From CAXDRM01 sp963991775 (GTDB taxonomy: Bacteria; Pseudomonadota; Alphaproteobacteria; Rickettsiales; JABIRX01): a stretch of 7,281 nt of DNA. A program made the position numbers and the translations under genes. The DNA lies in assembly GCA_963991775.1 (NCBI GenBank), contig CAXDRM010000071.1:1-7281 (forward strand). The letters are read 5' to 3'. Below, one piece after another: positions 1 to 6,583 of the stretch; the stretch's first letter is position 1, and every line of letters begins with the position of its first letter. The notes beneath the pieces were generated by a model, which worked only from the letters and a program-made list of their open reading frames with translations, was not told the DNA's origin and made no database searches.

Positions 1-179
1 CACGCTCACCAACCGGTTACATCTTAGGATCCTGAGCTTGCAAGCGTCAGCGCAGCAATGGCCGAATGGGCCGTTAGTCTGAGTAATTTTTATTAATAGC
101 TAAAGGATCTCTCGATACAACTCTCATTTTATTCGCGCCACTCGAGAACCGGTTTGAAGATATTAGGTTGCTGAGTGCG
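1..179. other. G+C-rich, palindrome-dense element; possible structured RNA or palindromic repeat
   Basis: No convincing reading frame or recognised RNA family occupies this stretch before the pyrE stop codon. By count about 47% of positions 1-190 are G or C, well above the surrounding genes. Positions 1-14 pair with 166-179 (12 of 14 positions, including one G-U), and 21-25 pair with 157-161. Inside are a hairpin at 32-50 (bulged, loop UUGCAA), a 7-bp hairpin at 57-63/69-75 (loop GAAUG), and a stem pairing 110-115 with 142-147. The palindrome AACCGGTT occurs at 11-18 and 147-154, and CTCGAG at 141-146 and 180-185. This suggests a folded RNA or a mobile palindromic repeat. The strand is unknown and the element may be cut by the window edge. 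I saw no tRNA, tmRNA or RNase P signature motifs. Confidence 0.35.
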
Positions 180-192
180 CTCGAGAAGCTTA

Positions 193-789
193 TTAGGAAG
201 TAATCTTTCTGCTGCCGGGTTTTATAGCTGGAATATTTTTTAGTTCTACAGGCAGCTCATCCGCCTTATAGGTTGGAAAATTAAGCTCAATTAAAGAAAT
301 TAAAGGAACATCATCTAACTCAGTTAAATTTTGATCACGTTTTATGATGCTTGCTTCTGCTACAATATTGCCGCCATTCGCGCGAATGGCTTTATAAGCT
401 TCTAAAGAAGATTTTCCAGTAGTGATCACATCTTCAACAACTAAGATATTAGGAGTGTCACTTAAATCAAAGCCACGACGTAACTCAAATATATTATTAA
501 CTCTTTCGACAAAATAATTAGGTTTGTCAAGATGTCTGGCAAGTTCATAGCCCACTAAAATGCCCCCCATAGCTGGAGATACCACAGCATCAATTTTGTC
601 TAGATCAAGGCTTTCTTGTAACTTAATTGCTAGTCTAGTACAGAATGCACTAGCATATTGGTGATTAGCAAAAATCTTGGCACATTGAATGTAATATTGG
701 CTATGTAATCCTGAAGAAAGTAAAAAATGTCCTTCTAACAAGGCCCCACAACTTTTTAATAAATCAATATCTTCTTGCTTGTTCGTCAT
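193..789 (-). CDS. pyrE: Orotate phosphoribosyltransferase
   Basis: This cytosolic enzyme joins orotate to PRPP to give orotidine 5'-monophosphate, the fifth step of de novo UMP synthesis. At 198 aa it has the usual family length and looks intact. The PRPP-binding signature is at residues 117-127 (VVEDVITTGKS), with its acidic pair E119-D120. SPAMGGILVGYELAR at 71-85 is the conserved segment before the active-site loop. FVER...ELRRGF at 93-107 matches the ERxDG...LRRGF form common in alphaproteobacteria rather than the RKExKxHG loop of E. coli, and N-N replaces the usual D-G. The C-terminal IPAIKPGSR is also typical. The ATG at 787-789 lacks a clear Shine-Dalgarno sequence. The gene is divergent from the small-gene pair and seems to be a single-gene unit. 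No T-tailed terminator is visible after the stop, where the structured 1-179 element begins. Confidence 0.96.
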   Translation of the reverse strand: MTNKQEDIDLLKSCGALLEGHFLLSSGLHSQYYIQCAKIFANHQYASAFCTRLAIKLQESLDLDKIDAVVSPAMGGILVGYELARHLDKPNYFVERVNNIFELRRGFDLSDTPNILVVEDVITTGKSSLEAYKAIRANGGNIVAEASIIKRDQNLTELDDVPLISLIELNFPTYKADELPVELKNIPAIKPGSRKITS

Positions 790-810
790 AATTATGATTA
801 AAGATTAAGT

Positions 811-839
811 TTGAGAAAATAAGGAAGAGGTTGTAGTTT
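811..839 (+). promoter_or_regulatory. Candidate promoter for the small-gene pair
   Basis: TTGAGA (811-816) and TAGTTT (834-839) are 17 bp apart, and the start codon at 864 lies about 18 nt past the predicted start point. The -10 box is poor (3 of 6 matches to consensus), so this is tentative. It is antiparallel to and overlaps the pyrE promoter candidate. Confidence 0.25.
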
Positions 840-843
840 TCAA
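816..843 (-). promoter_or_regulatory. Candidate pyrE promoter
   Basis: Read on the minus strand, TTGAAA (843-838) and TATTTT (821-816) are separated by 16 bp, a reasonable sigma70-like arrangement. It would start transcription near 809 and leave a leader of about 20 nt before the pyrE ATG. It lies almost entirely on top of the candidate plus-strand promoter. The surrounding DNA is AT-rich, so chance matches are likely. Confidence 0.35.
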
Positions 844-863
844 GTTATTATTTTGTAGAAGCC

Positions 864-1178
864 ATGCCTACTAAAGAACAAGAATTAACATTTAAAACTA
901 TAGACGAGTTTTTTGCTCTGGCTGAGCAAATTGTCACGCAAGTATCTGAATCATTAGATGATATTTCTGAAGAAGAGATCTTTCAAAGACTTAACATCAT
1001 CGAAAAATTTTTAGAAACCATAATCAATAATGCTGAAAATCTATCTGCAGATTATAGTAAATTTGTGCAAGGTGATGTTAATCCAAGTGAAGATTTTCAA
1101 AAAAGGCTTGAAGAAAGGATTGTAGTTATTATTAATAATCTAAATAAATGTAGAGAAGAGCTTCTTGCTCGTATTTAG
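864..1178 (+). CDS. Small acidic helical protein, function unknown
   Basis: I do not recognise this 104-aa protein. It is strongly acidic, with about 22 Asp/Glu against 11 Lys/Arg. It is rich in Glu, Leu, Ile and Asn, and has no Trp, no signal peptide and no membrane segment. There is one Cys (C96). Three stretches look like amphipathic helices (about 8-34, 36-60 and 75-104), and the G-D-V-N-P at 70-74 would break the last two, so a small helical bundle or coiled coil is plausible. The ATG at 864 is the first start after the divergent spacer and is preceded only by a weak AGAAG at 857-861. The stop is 3 bp before the next small gene, so the two are very likely co-transcribed. The long open frame and codon usage like that of the neighbours support a real gene. 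The function is open. Confidence 0.75.
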   Translation: MPTKEQELTFKTIDEFFALAEQIVTQVSESLDDISEEEIFQRLNIIEKFLETIINNAENLSADYSKFVQGDVNPSEDFQKRLEERIVVIINNLNKCREELLARI

Positions 1179-1181
1179 CTT

Positions 1182-1382
1182 ATGAAGGATCAAAAACATC
1201 TTAAATTAATTATTAAAATTGTTGACCGCTTTTCTGATAAAGTGGTTTTATTATCTAAGCTGCTGGCTAAACAAAAGCTTATTTCATTAGAGCGTTTGTT
1301 AAGCTCATTATCTAAAGCAGATCAAGAAAAATTCTTGGCAGGAAAGCTAACTAAGAAAGTAAAAAATACTCGTTCGAGATAA
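1182..1382 (+). CDS. Small basic protein, partner gene of the acidic one, function unknown
   Basis: This is a 66-aa protein of no family I recognise. It is highly basic, with about 18 Lys/Arg against 6 Asp/Glu, and it ends in a Lys/Arg-rich tail (residues 55-66). It lacks Cys, Trp, Pro and Tyr. Residues 6-50 look like one or two amphipathic helices with Leu/Ile faces. The ATG is 3 bp after the upstream stop and no Shine-Dalgarno sequence is seen, so translation probably depends on ribosomes finishing the acidic gene. The charge contrast with that neighbour (about +12 against -11) suggests, as inference only, that the products bind each other, or that this one binds nucleic acid or ribosomes. 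A terminator-like hairpin lies about 40 bp downstream, which would make the pair its own transcription unit. Confidence 0.65.
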   Translation: MKDQKHLKLIIKIVDRFSDKVVLLSKLLAKQKLISLERLLSSLSKADQEKFLAGKLTKKVKNTRSR

Positions 1383-1385
1383 TTC

Positions 1386-1413
1386 TTGAAAATTCTAAAT
1401 AAAAATTTATACT
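1386..1413 (+). promoter_or_regulatory. Probable sigma70-type promoter of the nusA operon, G/C-only discriminator
   Basis: TTGAAA (1386-1391) and TATACT (1408-1413) are spaced by 16 bp, each matching consensus at 5 of 6 positions. The next six bases (1414-1419) are GCGCGC, which is striking in such AT-rich DNA, and transcription would start near A1420. G/C-rich discriminators are known to make promoters sensitive to ppGpp/DksA in proteobacteria, so growth-rate control of nusA-infB is a reasonable inference. The start point falls just before the 1422-1443 hairpin. Confidence 0.6.
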
Positions 1414-1421
1414 GCGCGCAC

Positions 1422-1449
1422 AAGACGAGCAAAAGCTCGTCTTTTGTAT
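1422..1449 (+). terminator. Stem-loop terminator between the small-gene pair and nusA
   Basis: AAGACGAGC (1422-1430) pairs perfectly with GCTCGTCTT (1435-1443) around an AAAA loop, and T-rich sequence follows to 1449-1452. This is a good intrinsic terminator for transcripts from the small-gene pair. It also sits 1-3 nt past the predicted nusA start point. In nusA mRNA it would therefore be a 5'-terminal hairpin, too close to the start to end that transcript in the usual way. Confidence 0.75.
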
Positions 1450-1452
1450 TTT

Positions 1453-1479
1453 ATGAATCTGGTTTTTAAGGAAAAATGA
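1453..1479 (+). promoter_or_regulatory. Possible 8-codon leader ORF overlapping the nusA start
   Basis: An ATG at 1453 opens an 8-codon frame (MNLVFKEK) whose TGA (1477-1479) overlaps the nusA ATG as ATGA. Such a junction could couple translation. There is no Shine-Dalgarno sequence before this ATG and the peptide is unremarkable, so chance is the simpler reading. Confidence 0.12.
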
Positions 1480-3005
1480 CTAATTACATATCTGGAAGTG
1501 CTGAAATAGTTAGAGTTGCTGAAGCGGTGGCAACAGAAAAAGGTATTGCTGTTGAAGCAGTTATTGATGCAATTGAACAAGGTGTAAAAACAGCAGCTCG
1601 TAGAAAATATGGCGCTGATTACGATATTAACGTAACTTTCAATCGCAAAACAGGTGAGTTAAAAATTTTGAGACGTATCGAAGTTGTTGAAACTGTTGAA
1701 GATCCACAAACTCAGATTTCATTAAAACAAGCGCAAGAATCAGTTAAAGATGATGCTTCTATAAAAATTGGTGATTTTGTGACGCAAAATTTGCCACCAG
1801 TTGATATGAAAAGATTAGTCGCGCAAATCGTTAAACAAGTAATCTCACAAAAAGTAAAATTTGCAGAACGTGAGAAACAATATGATCAATTTAAAGATAA
1901 GGTGGGCACTATTATTAATGGTGTAGTTAAAAAAGTTAGTGGTAGAGGAGTATTATTAGATGTTGGTAATGTAGAGGCTTTTCTTGATCGCAATGATTCA
2001 ATTTCTCATGAAACTCTTAAACAAAATGATCGAGTTAGAGCATGTATTAAAGAAGTAATTCGTAAAGATACTGGCGTGCAAATTTATTTGTCACGTACTT
2101 CTAATGAGTTTATGGAGCAGCTTTTCATGCAAGAAGTTCCTGAGATTTATGATGGTATTATAAAAATTAAAGCAATTGCTAGAGAGCCAGGTATCAGAGC
2201 TAAAATTGCGGTACAAGCTATTGAATCTAATCTTGATCCAGTTGGTGCTTGTGTTGGTGTAAGAGGTTCAAGAGTACAGGTAGTTATTAATGAGCTTAAA
2301 GGTGAAAAAATTGATATTATTGAATGGTCAGAAGAGCCATCAGTATTTGTAGTTAATGCTTTAGTACCTGCACAAATTCTTAAAGTGGTTATTGATGAAG
2401 ATAATCAAAGAATAGAAACAGTAGTTCCACAAAAAGATTATAGCTTAGCAATTGGTCGTAGAGGTCAAAATGCACGTTTAGCTTCACGTTTAACTGGTTG
2501 GAATATCGATATTTTAACTGAAGAAGATGAAGCAAATATCAGAAAAGAAGAGCTTGAGAAAATCTATAATATTTTCGTTGGTAAACTTGGTCTAGAAGAT
2601 ATGTTAGCTCGTGTCTTAATTGCTGAAGATCTTACTGATTTAGAAGAGATTTTAGAAGTAACTCCAGAGCAATTAGCTACTGTTGAAGGTTTTGACGAAA
2701 AAGCGGCAGCAGATCTTATCGGAAAAACTAAGAAATTTATTAAGACTAAAGATTATAAGCTTTATAAATGGGATGCTTTAGAGCTAGATAAGCAATTACT
2801 AGAAGTTAAACATTTAGATTTAGCAATAGCTTTGACTCTAAAAAATTCTGGAGTAAAAACCTTGCAAGCTTTAGCAGATTTGTCACGTGATGAGTTTAGA
2901 GATTTTGTAGCAGCTGATGCTATCACTGATAAGAAAACTGACGAGTTGATAATGTCTGCTCGTGAGTTATTAGAAAAAACAGAACAAAATAAAGAGGCAA
3001 GTTAA
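1476..3005 (+). CDS. nusA: Transcription termination/antitermination factor NusA
   Basis: NusA binds RNA polymerase and nascent RNA. It promotes pausing and hairpin-dependent termination, and takes part in antitermination on rRNA operons. The 509 aa cover the full proteobacterial plan: polymerase-binding N-terminal domain (about 1-130), S1 domain (about 142-206, with the GTIINGVVKKV strand), KH1 (GVRG loop at 261-264), KH2 (GRRG loop at 327-330), and two acidic C-terminal helix-hairpin-helix repeats (about 372-422 and 446-500). Both repeats are retained, so the architecture is like that of E. coli rather than the repeat-less Gram-positive form. AAGGA (1468-1472), 3 nt before the ATG, is the clearest ribosome binding site in the window, if slightly close. 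rimP, the usual upstream neighbour, is absent here. A probable promoter and a hairpin lie immediately upstream. Confidence 0.98.
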   Translation: MTNYISGSAEIVRVAEAVATEKGIAVEAVIDAIEQGVKTAARRKYGADYDINVTFNRKTGELKILRRIEVVETVEDPQTQISLKQAQESVKDDASIKIGDFVTQNLPPVDMKRLVAQIVKQVISQKVKFAEREKQYDQFKDKVGTIINGVVKKVSGRGVLLDVGNVEAFLDRNDSISHETLKQNDRVRACIKEVIRKDTGVQIYLSRTSNEFMEQLFMQEVPEIYDGIIKIKAIAREPGIRAKIAVQAIESNLDPVGACVGVRGSRVQVVINELKGEKIDIIEWSEEPSVFVVNALVPAQILKVVIDEDNQRIETVVPQKDYSLAIGRRGQNARLASRLTGWNIDILTEEDEANIRKEELEKIYNIFVGKLGLEDMLARVLIAEDLTDLEEILEVTPEQLATVEGFDEKAAADLIGKTKKFIKTKDYKLYKWDALELDKQLLEVKHLDLAIALTLKNSGVKTLQALADLSRDEFRDFVAADAITDKKTDELIMSARELLEKTEQNKEAS

Positions 3006-3017
3006 GCCTAAAATAAT

Positions 3018-5447
3018 ATGGTTAATAATCAATCTGGCGGAAATAACAGAAGAAGAGGTGCAGCTCCACAAGTTGTTGTGGTTAAGAAAAAGCGTTTTGG
3101 CGTTGCTGCTTCTGAGGTAAAAAAAGAGCAACCTGCAGTTAATCCTGCTGCTGCCAAGCCAGCTGATACAGAGCAACCTAAAACCAGTTTTGTCAAAAAA
3201 ACTGATGCTAATTTTAAATTTACGCGTGATTCTAATAATCAGATAAAAAATCTTGATACTGATAAAGCCTATAAGCCAGCTCAGCCCAAAGAAGATCCTG
3301 CTAAAAAGAAAAAAGAAGAGGTTCAGAAACCAGTCAATAAATATTCTAAAGAGGATCAAGAATTTAACGAGAAATTGGCGCAGCTGAGCAAAAAAACTGA
3401 GCAAAAACCAAATATAGCTAAGAAAGATACTAAAGATTTCTTAAGTGACTTAACCATCGTATCTCATGCAAAAGAGAAAAAATATAATAAAACTGATGAA
3501 TCGAGTTTATTTTTAAATAATAAAGCAAAATATGATGCTGATAAAGCTAAAGCTCCGAATTTTTATGATGATGAAAATGAAGAAAGAGAGCGTTTAAGAT
3601 CTATCGCTTCAATGAAGAGAGCGCGTGAGAAAAATAAAAAAGGTACTTTATTTGGCGGTGATAGTGCTGGATCAGCTCAAGAAAAAAAGATAAGAGAAAT
3701 TATAATACCTGAAACCATCACGATTCAAGAATTGGCTAATCGTATGGCAGTAAGAAGTGCGGATGTAGTTAAAGAGCTAATGAAAATGGGGATGATGATT
3801 ACAGCAAGTAAACCAATTGATGCTGATACAGCTGAGTTATTGGTTGAAGAGTTTGGTCATACGCCTAAAAGAGTTTTAGATTCTGATGTAGAAAAAATCT
3901 TAGAATTACCTGATTTAAATGATCCAGCTAAATTAAAATCAAGAGCACCAGTAGTATCGGTTATGGGGCATGTTGATCATGGAAAAACTTCTTTATTAGA
4001 TGCGCTTAGAGAAACAGATATAGTAGCTACAGAATCTGGTGGTATAACTCAACATATTGGTGCTTCAAAAGTACAAATAGATAAGAAAGATAATAAAAAT
4101 TTCGTGACATTTTTAGATACTCCAGGACATGAGGCATTTACTGCAATGCGTCTTAGAGGTGCTAATGCTACAGATATGGTTATTTTAGTAGTAGCTGCTG
4201 ATGATGGGGTTAAAGATCAAACCATAGAAGCGATTAATCACTCTAAAGCTGCTGGTATTCCTATCATTGTAGCAGTAAATAAAATTGATAAAGAAGGAGC
4301 AGATCCGCAAAAAGTTCTTACTGAATTACTAAGCCATGAGGTAGTAGTTGAGGATATGGGTGGTGAGGCTTTGGCAGTGCAAGTTTCTGCTAAACAAAAA
4401 TTAAATCTAGATAAGCTGATTGATGCTGTAAAATTACAAAGTGAAATTTTAGAGCTTAAAGCTAATCATGATTGTCCAGCACGTGGTATAGTGATTGAGA
4501 GTAAAGTTGATAAAGCCAAAGGAGTATTAACTTCGCTCTTAGTACAAAATGGAAAATTAAGAGTAGGTGATATTGTACTTGCTGGTACGGCTTTTGGTAA
4601 AGTGCGTAAAATGACTAATGAGCATCGTAGAAAGTTAGATGTTCTTGCTCCAGCTGAGCCTGCGGAGATTCTTGGTTTAGATTTTGCTCCTGAGGCTGGT
4701 GAAAAATTTTATGTGGTTGAGTCAGAAAAAATAGCACGTGATTTGATCGAATATCGTCAAAATAAAAAACGTGATATTGAAGCAGCAAAAAGAAGTAAAA
4801 AAACTTTAGAAGATATCTTCTCAGGCATGACTGCTGATCAGAAGAAAAAATTATCATTAATTATTAAAGCTGATGTTAAGGGTTCTGTTGAAGCAATTGC
4901 AACGTCATTAGAGAAGTTAGCTAATGATGAAGTATCAATTGAAATTATTCATTCAGCAGTAGGTGGTATAACTGAATCTGATTTAGTCTTAGCTAGAGCT
5001 TCTGAAGCAATTATTTTAAGCTTTAATGTGAGATTAGCAGGTAATGTTGCTGATGCAGAAATTAAAGATGTAGATATTAGATATTACTCAATAATCTATG
5101 ATTTAATAGATGATGTTAAAGCTGCAGTTAAAGGTATGCTTAAACCAATTATTCGTACTACTGAACTTGGTAAAGGTGAAATTAGACAAGTATTTAATCT
5201 GTCAAAATTTGGAAAGGTTGCTGGTTCTTATGTTAATTCTGGTGTAGTTAAAAAATCTGGTAAATGCCGTATCATTAGAGATTCTGTAGTGCTTGCTGAA
5301 TCAGCAATTAAAGCCTTAAAACATTTTAAAGATGATGTTAAAGAGGTGGTTAATGGCTCTGAGTGCGGTATCAGCTTTGAAAATTTTACTGATTTCCAAG
5401 ATGGTGATCAGTTAGAGTTTTTTGAAGAAGTAGAAGAAGCTAGATAA
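3018..5447 (+). CDS. infB: Translation initiation factor IF-2
   Basis: IF-2 is the GTPase that brings fMet-tRNA to the 30S subunit and drives 50S joining. The 809-aa product has a long, charged, Lys/Ala/Glu-rich, low-complexity N-terminal region (about 1-225), then the IF2_N helical domain (about 232-282). The G domain follows, with G1 GHVDHGKT (317-324), G2 Thr344 in GGITQHIGA, G3 DTPGH (367-371), G4 NKID (421-424) and G5 SAK (457-459). Domains II, III and the fMet-tRNA-binding C-terminal barrel run from about 485 to the end. All nucleotide-binding motifs are intact. The gene starts 12 bp after nusA with no ylxR between them. No Shine-Dalgarno sequence precedes the ATG, so the exact start in the poorly conserved N-terminus is less certain than the identity. 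Confidence 0.98.
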   Translation: MVNNQSGGNNRRRGAAPQVVVVKKKRFGVAASEVKKEQPAVNPAAAKPADTEQPKTSFVKKTDANFKFTRDSNNQIKNLDTDKAYKPAQPKEDPAKKKKEEVQKPVNKYSKEDQEFNEKLAQLSKKTEQKPNIAKKDTKDFLSDLTIVSHAKEKKYNKTDESSLFLNNKAKYDADKAKAPNFYDDENEERERLRSIASMKRAREKNKKGTLFGGDSAGSAQEKKIREIIIPETITIQELANRMAVRSADVVKELMKMGMMITASKPIDADTAELLVEEFGHTPKRVLDSDVEKILELPDLNDPAKLKSRAPVVSVMGHVDHGKTSLLDALRETDIVATESGGITQHIGASKVQIDKKDNKNFVTFLDTPGHEAFTAMRLRGANATDMVILVVAADDGVKDQTIEAINHSKAAGIPIIVAVNKIDKEGADPQKVLTELLSHEVVVEDMGGEALAVQVSAKQKLNLDKLIDAVKLQSEILELKANHDCPARGIVIESKVDKAKGVLTSLLVQNGKLRVGDIVLAGTAFGKVRKMTNEHRRKLDVLAPAEPAEILGLDFAPEAGEKFYVVESEKIARDLIEYRQNKKRDIEAAKRSKKTLEDIFSGMTADQKKKLSLIIKADVKGSVEAIATSLEKLANDEVSIEIIHSAVGGITESDLVLARASEAIILSFNVRLAGNVADAEIKDVDIRYYSIIYDLIDDVKAAVKGMLKPIIRTTELGKGEIRQVFNLSKFGKVAGSYVNSGVVKKSGKCRIIRDSVVLAESAIKALKHFKDDVKEVVNGSECGISFENFTDFQDGDQLEFFEEVEEAR

Positions 5448-5460
5448 TTAAAATAAGCGC

Positions 5461-5844
5461 ATGTCTGGTAAATCTAACACTCCACGCCAGTTAAAAGTTT
5501 CTGAATCATTAAAAAGAACAATTTCTGATGCATTAAATCTGCAGCAAGTTTTAGCGCATGTTTTAGGTGATCTGCATATTACTGTATCTGAAGTCAGGGT
5601 TAGCCCTGATTTAAAAAATGCCAAAATTTATGTGTTACCTGATTGTAGCAAAGAAGATTTAGCGCAGGTTCTTAAGCTGCTAAATGAGTTTTCCTATGAG
5701 GTTAAAAAAATCATCGCTCGGCAAAATGCGTTAAAATATATTCCTCAGCTTAAATTTTACTATGATGATAGTTTTGACCAAGCTCAGCATATTGCTAATT
5801 TACTTACAGGCTTAAAACCTAATCCAGCTCAGTCTGATGAATAA
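5461..5844 (+). CDS. rbfA: 30S ribosome-binding factor RbfA
   Basis: RbfA is a small KH-fold assembly factor that binds the 30S subunit near the 5' end of 16S rRNA and supports late maturation and cold adaptation. The 127 aa fit the family. Recognisable segments are ITVSEVRVSPDLKNAKIYV (40-58), the core strand-turn-strand, and KYIPQLKFYYDDSFDQA (92-108), matching the family's Y-x-P-x-L-x-F-x-x-D-x-S pattern. The N-terminal R-Q-L-K-V-S-E-x-L-K-R helix is also typical. It begins 13 bp after infB and its last 8 bp overlap trmJ, so it is mid-operon and probably translationally coupled on both sides. truB, which often follows rbfA, is absent. Confidence 0.95.
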   Translation: MSGKSNTPRQLKVSESLKRTISDALNLQQVLAHVLGDLHITVSEVRVSPDLKNAKIYVLPDCSKEDLAQVLKLLNEFSYEVKKIIARQNALKYIPQLKFYYDDSFDQAQHIANLLTGLKPNPAQSDE

Positions 5845-6568
5845 ACCAGCTATTATTTTAGTTAATCCGCAATTAGGCGAGAATATTGGCTCAGTAGCGC
5901 GGATTATGCATAATTTTGCTTTTAGTGATTTGCGTATCGTTAACCCACGTGATGGTTGGCCTAACAAACAAGCAGAAATTTTAGCTGCAGGTGGTGAGCA
6001 GCTTATTAATAATGCAAAAATCTTCGCTAATTTAGAGGATGCTTTAGCTGATCTTGAGATAATTTATGCTTGTTCAGCACGTTCACGTAAAATGCATAAG
6101 CCGGTAGCTAATCTAAAAGAGCATATTACAGAAGTAGAGCAATATGCTGATTTAAGCAAAATAGGGCTGATGTTTGGCTCTGAGCGCTGTGGTTTGCTAA
6201 ATGAAGAGATTATCTATGCTAAAGCAATTATTACTATTGCAGCAAATGAGGTGTATCCTGTGCTAAATCTATCTCATTCTGTGGGTTTAGTATGTTATGA
6301 ATATTTTAATATGGCGCCCGTAAATGCTAAGGAAAATAAATATCAAAAAAAGGCACTACGTCAGGAAGATTTAACTTATTATCTAGATGATTTGCAGGCT
6401 AAGCTTGATAAAACAGGGTTTTTTATTGATGAGCCACGTAAATTAAAGCTATTTCAAGCTATTGCTAATATTTATACGCGTAATAATTTGAGTGGTCAGG
6501 AAGTAAAAACTTTAACAGGTATTAGTAAGGCACTTTTTAATTATAAAAACCCTATTGACAAGAGTTGA
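5837..6568 (+). CDS. trmJ: tRNA (cytidine/uridine-2'-O-)-methyltransferase TrmJ
   Basis: This is a SPOUT-superfamily, SAM-dependent enzyme, expected to 2'-O-methylate position 32 of the tRNA anticodon loop. Three motifs of the TrmH/TrmJ knot are visible: LVNPQLGENIGSVAR (8-22, with N16 and R22), MFGSERCGLLNEEI (112-125, with G114 and E116), and YPVLNLSHSVGLVCYE (140-155). These form the SAM-binding knot and dimer interface. A C-terminal helical extension (about 168-243) matches TrmJ rather than the shorter TrmL. The length of 243 aa is normal. The ATG at 5837 lies inside rbfA with an 8-bp overlap and no Shine-Dalgarno sequence, suggesting coupling. The stop is TGA. trmJ next to rpsD is an arrangement I recall from other alphaproteobacteria. 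Substrate position is inferred from the family. Confidence 0.9.
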   Translation: MNKPAIILVNPQLGENIGSVARIMHNFAFSDLRIVNPRDGWPNKQAEILAAGGEQLINNAKIFANLEDALADLEIIYACSARSRKMHKPVANLKEHITEVEQYADLSKIGLMFGSERCGLLNEEIIYAKAIITIAANEVYPVLNLSHSVGLVCYEYFNMAPVNAKENKYQKKALRQEDLTYYLDDLQAKLDKTGFFIDEPRKLKLFQAIANIYTRNNLSGQEVKTLTGISKALFNYKNPIDKS

Positions 6569-6583
6569 GCAAAGCTCTAATAT
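6555..6583 (+). promoter_or_regulatory. Probable rpsD promoter inside the end of trmJ, G/C-only discriminator
   Basis: A perfect TTGACA (6555-6560) lies within the last codons of trmJ. After 17 bp comes TAATAT (6578-6583; 4 of 6 matches), followed by GCCGCC (6584-6589). Transcription would start near 6590, leaving a leader of about 18 nt before the rpsD ATG. The six-base G/C-only discriminator mirrors the one before nusA. A weak GAGC-AAA-GCTC stem (6567-6577) falls in the spacer but has no T-run and is not called a terminator. Confidence 0.55.

Noticed and set aside
1..16. Minus-strand CGGTTGGTGAGCGTG resembles a segment of E. coli 6S RNA
   Set aside because: The match is short and at the window edge. 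The remaining 6S features cannot be aligned and the pairing partner would be outside the window. A covariance-model search could revive this.
11..60. Words resembling the 3' tail of 23S rRNA (AACCGGTTAC, AGCGCAGCAATG)
   Set aside because: In 23S rRNA the two words occur in the opposite order and within a longer conserved block, none of which is present. The match is too short to support an rRNA fragment.
2..82. Open plus-strand frame reaching the left window edge and ending with TGA at 80-82
   Set aside because: It has only 26 codons, no recognisable family, and lies in a palindrome-rich stretch. It could be the tail of an upstream gene, but nothing beyond openness supports it.
57..90. Hairpin 57-75 followed by a T-run at 86-90 as a plus-strand terminator
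   Set aside because: The T-run starts 11 nt after the stem, too far for a standard intrinsic terminator, and the hairpin is better explained as part of the larger folded element.
1..190. Restriction-site-like palindromes (GGATCC, ACCGGT, CTCGAG, AAGCTT) suggesting vector or synthetic sequence
   Set aside because: The sites are scattered rather than clustered as in a polylinker, and several fall within the proposed stems, where short self-complementary words are expected.
2970..3404. 144-codon open frame on the minus strand over the nusA-infB junction
   Set aside because: It lies opposite infB's Lys-rich N-terminal region, and its Phe/Leu/Ile-rich product is what antisense of AAA/AAG-rich coding yields. 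It runs across two certain genes and resembles no protein.
4615..4857. 80-codon minus-strand open frame inside infB
   Set aside because: It sits fully within the conserved domains of IF-2 and its product is a low-complexity antisense artefact.
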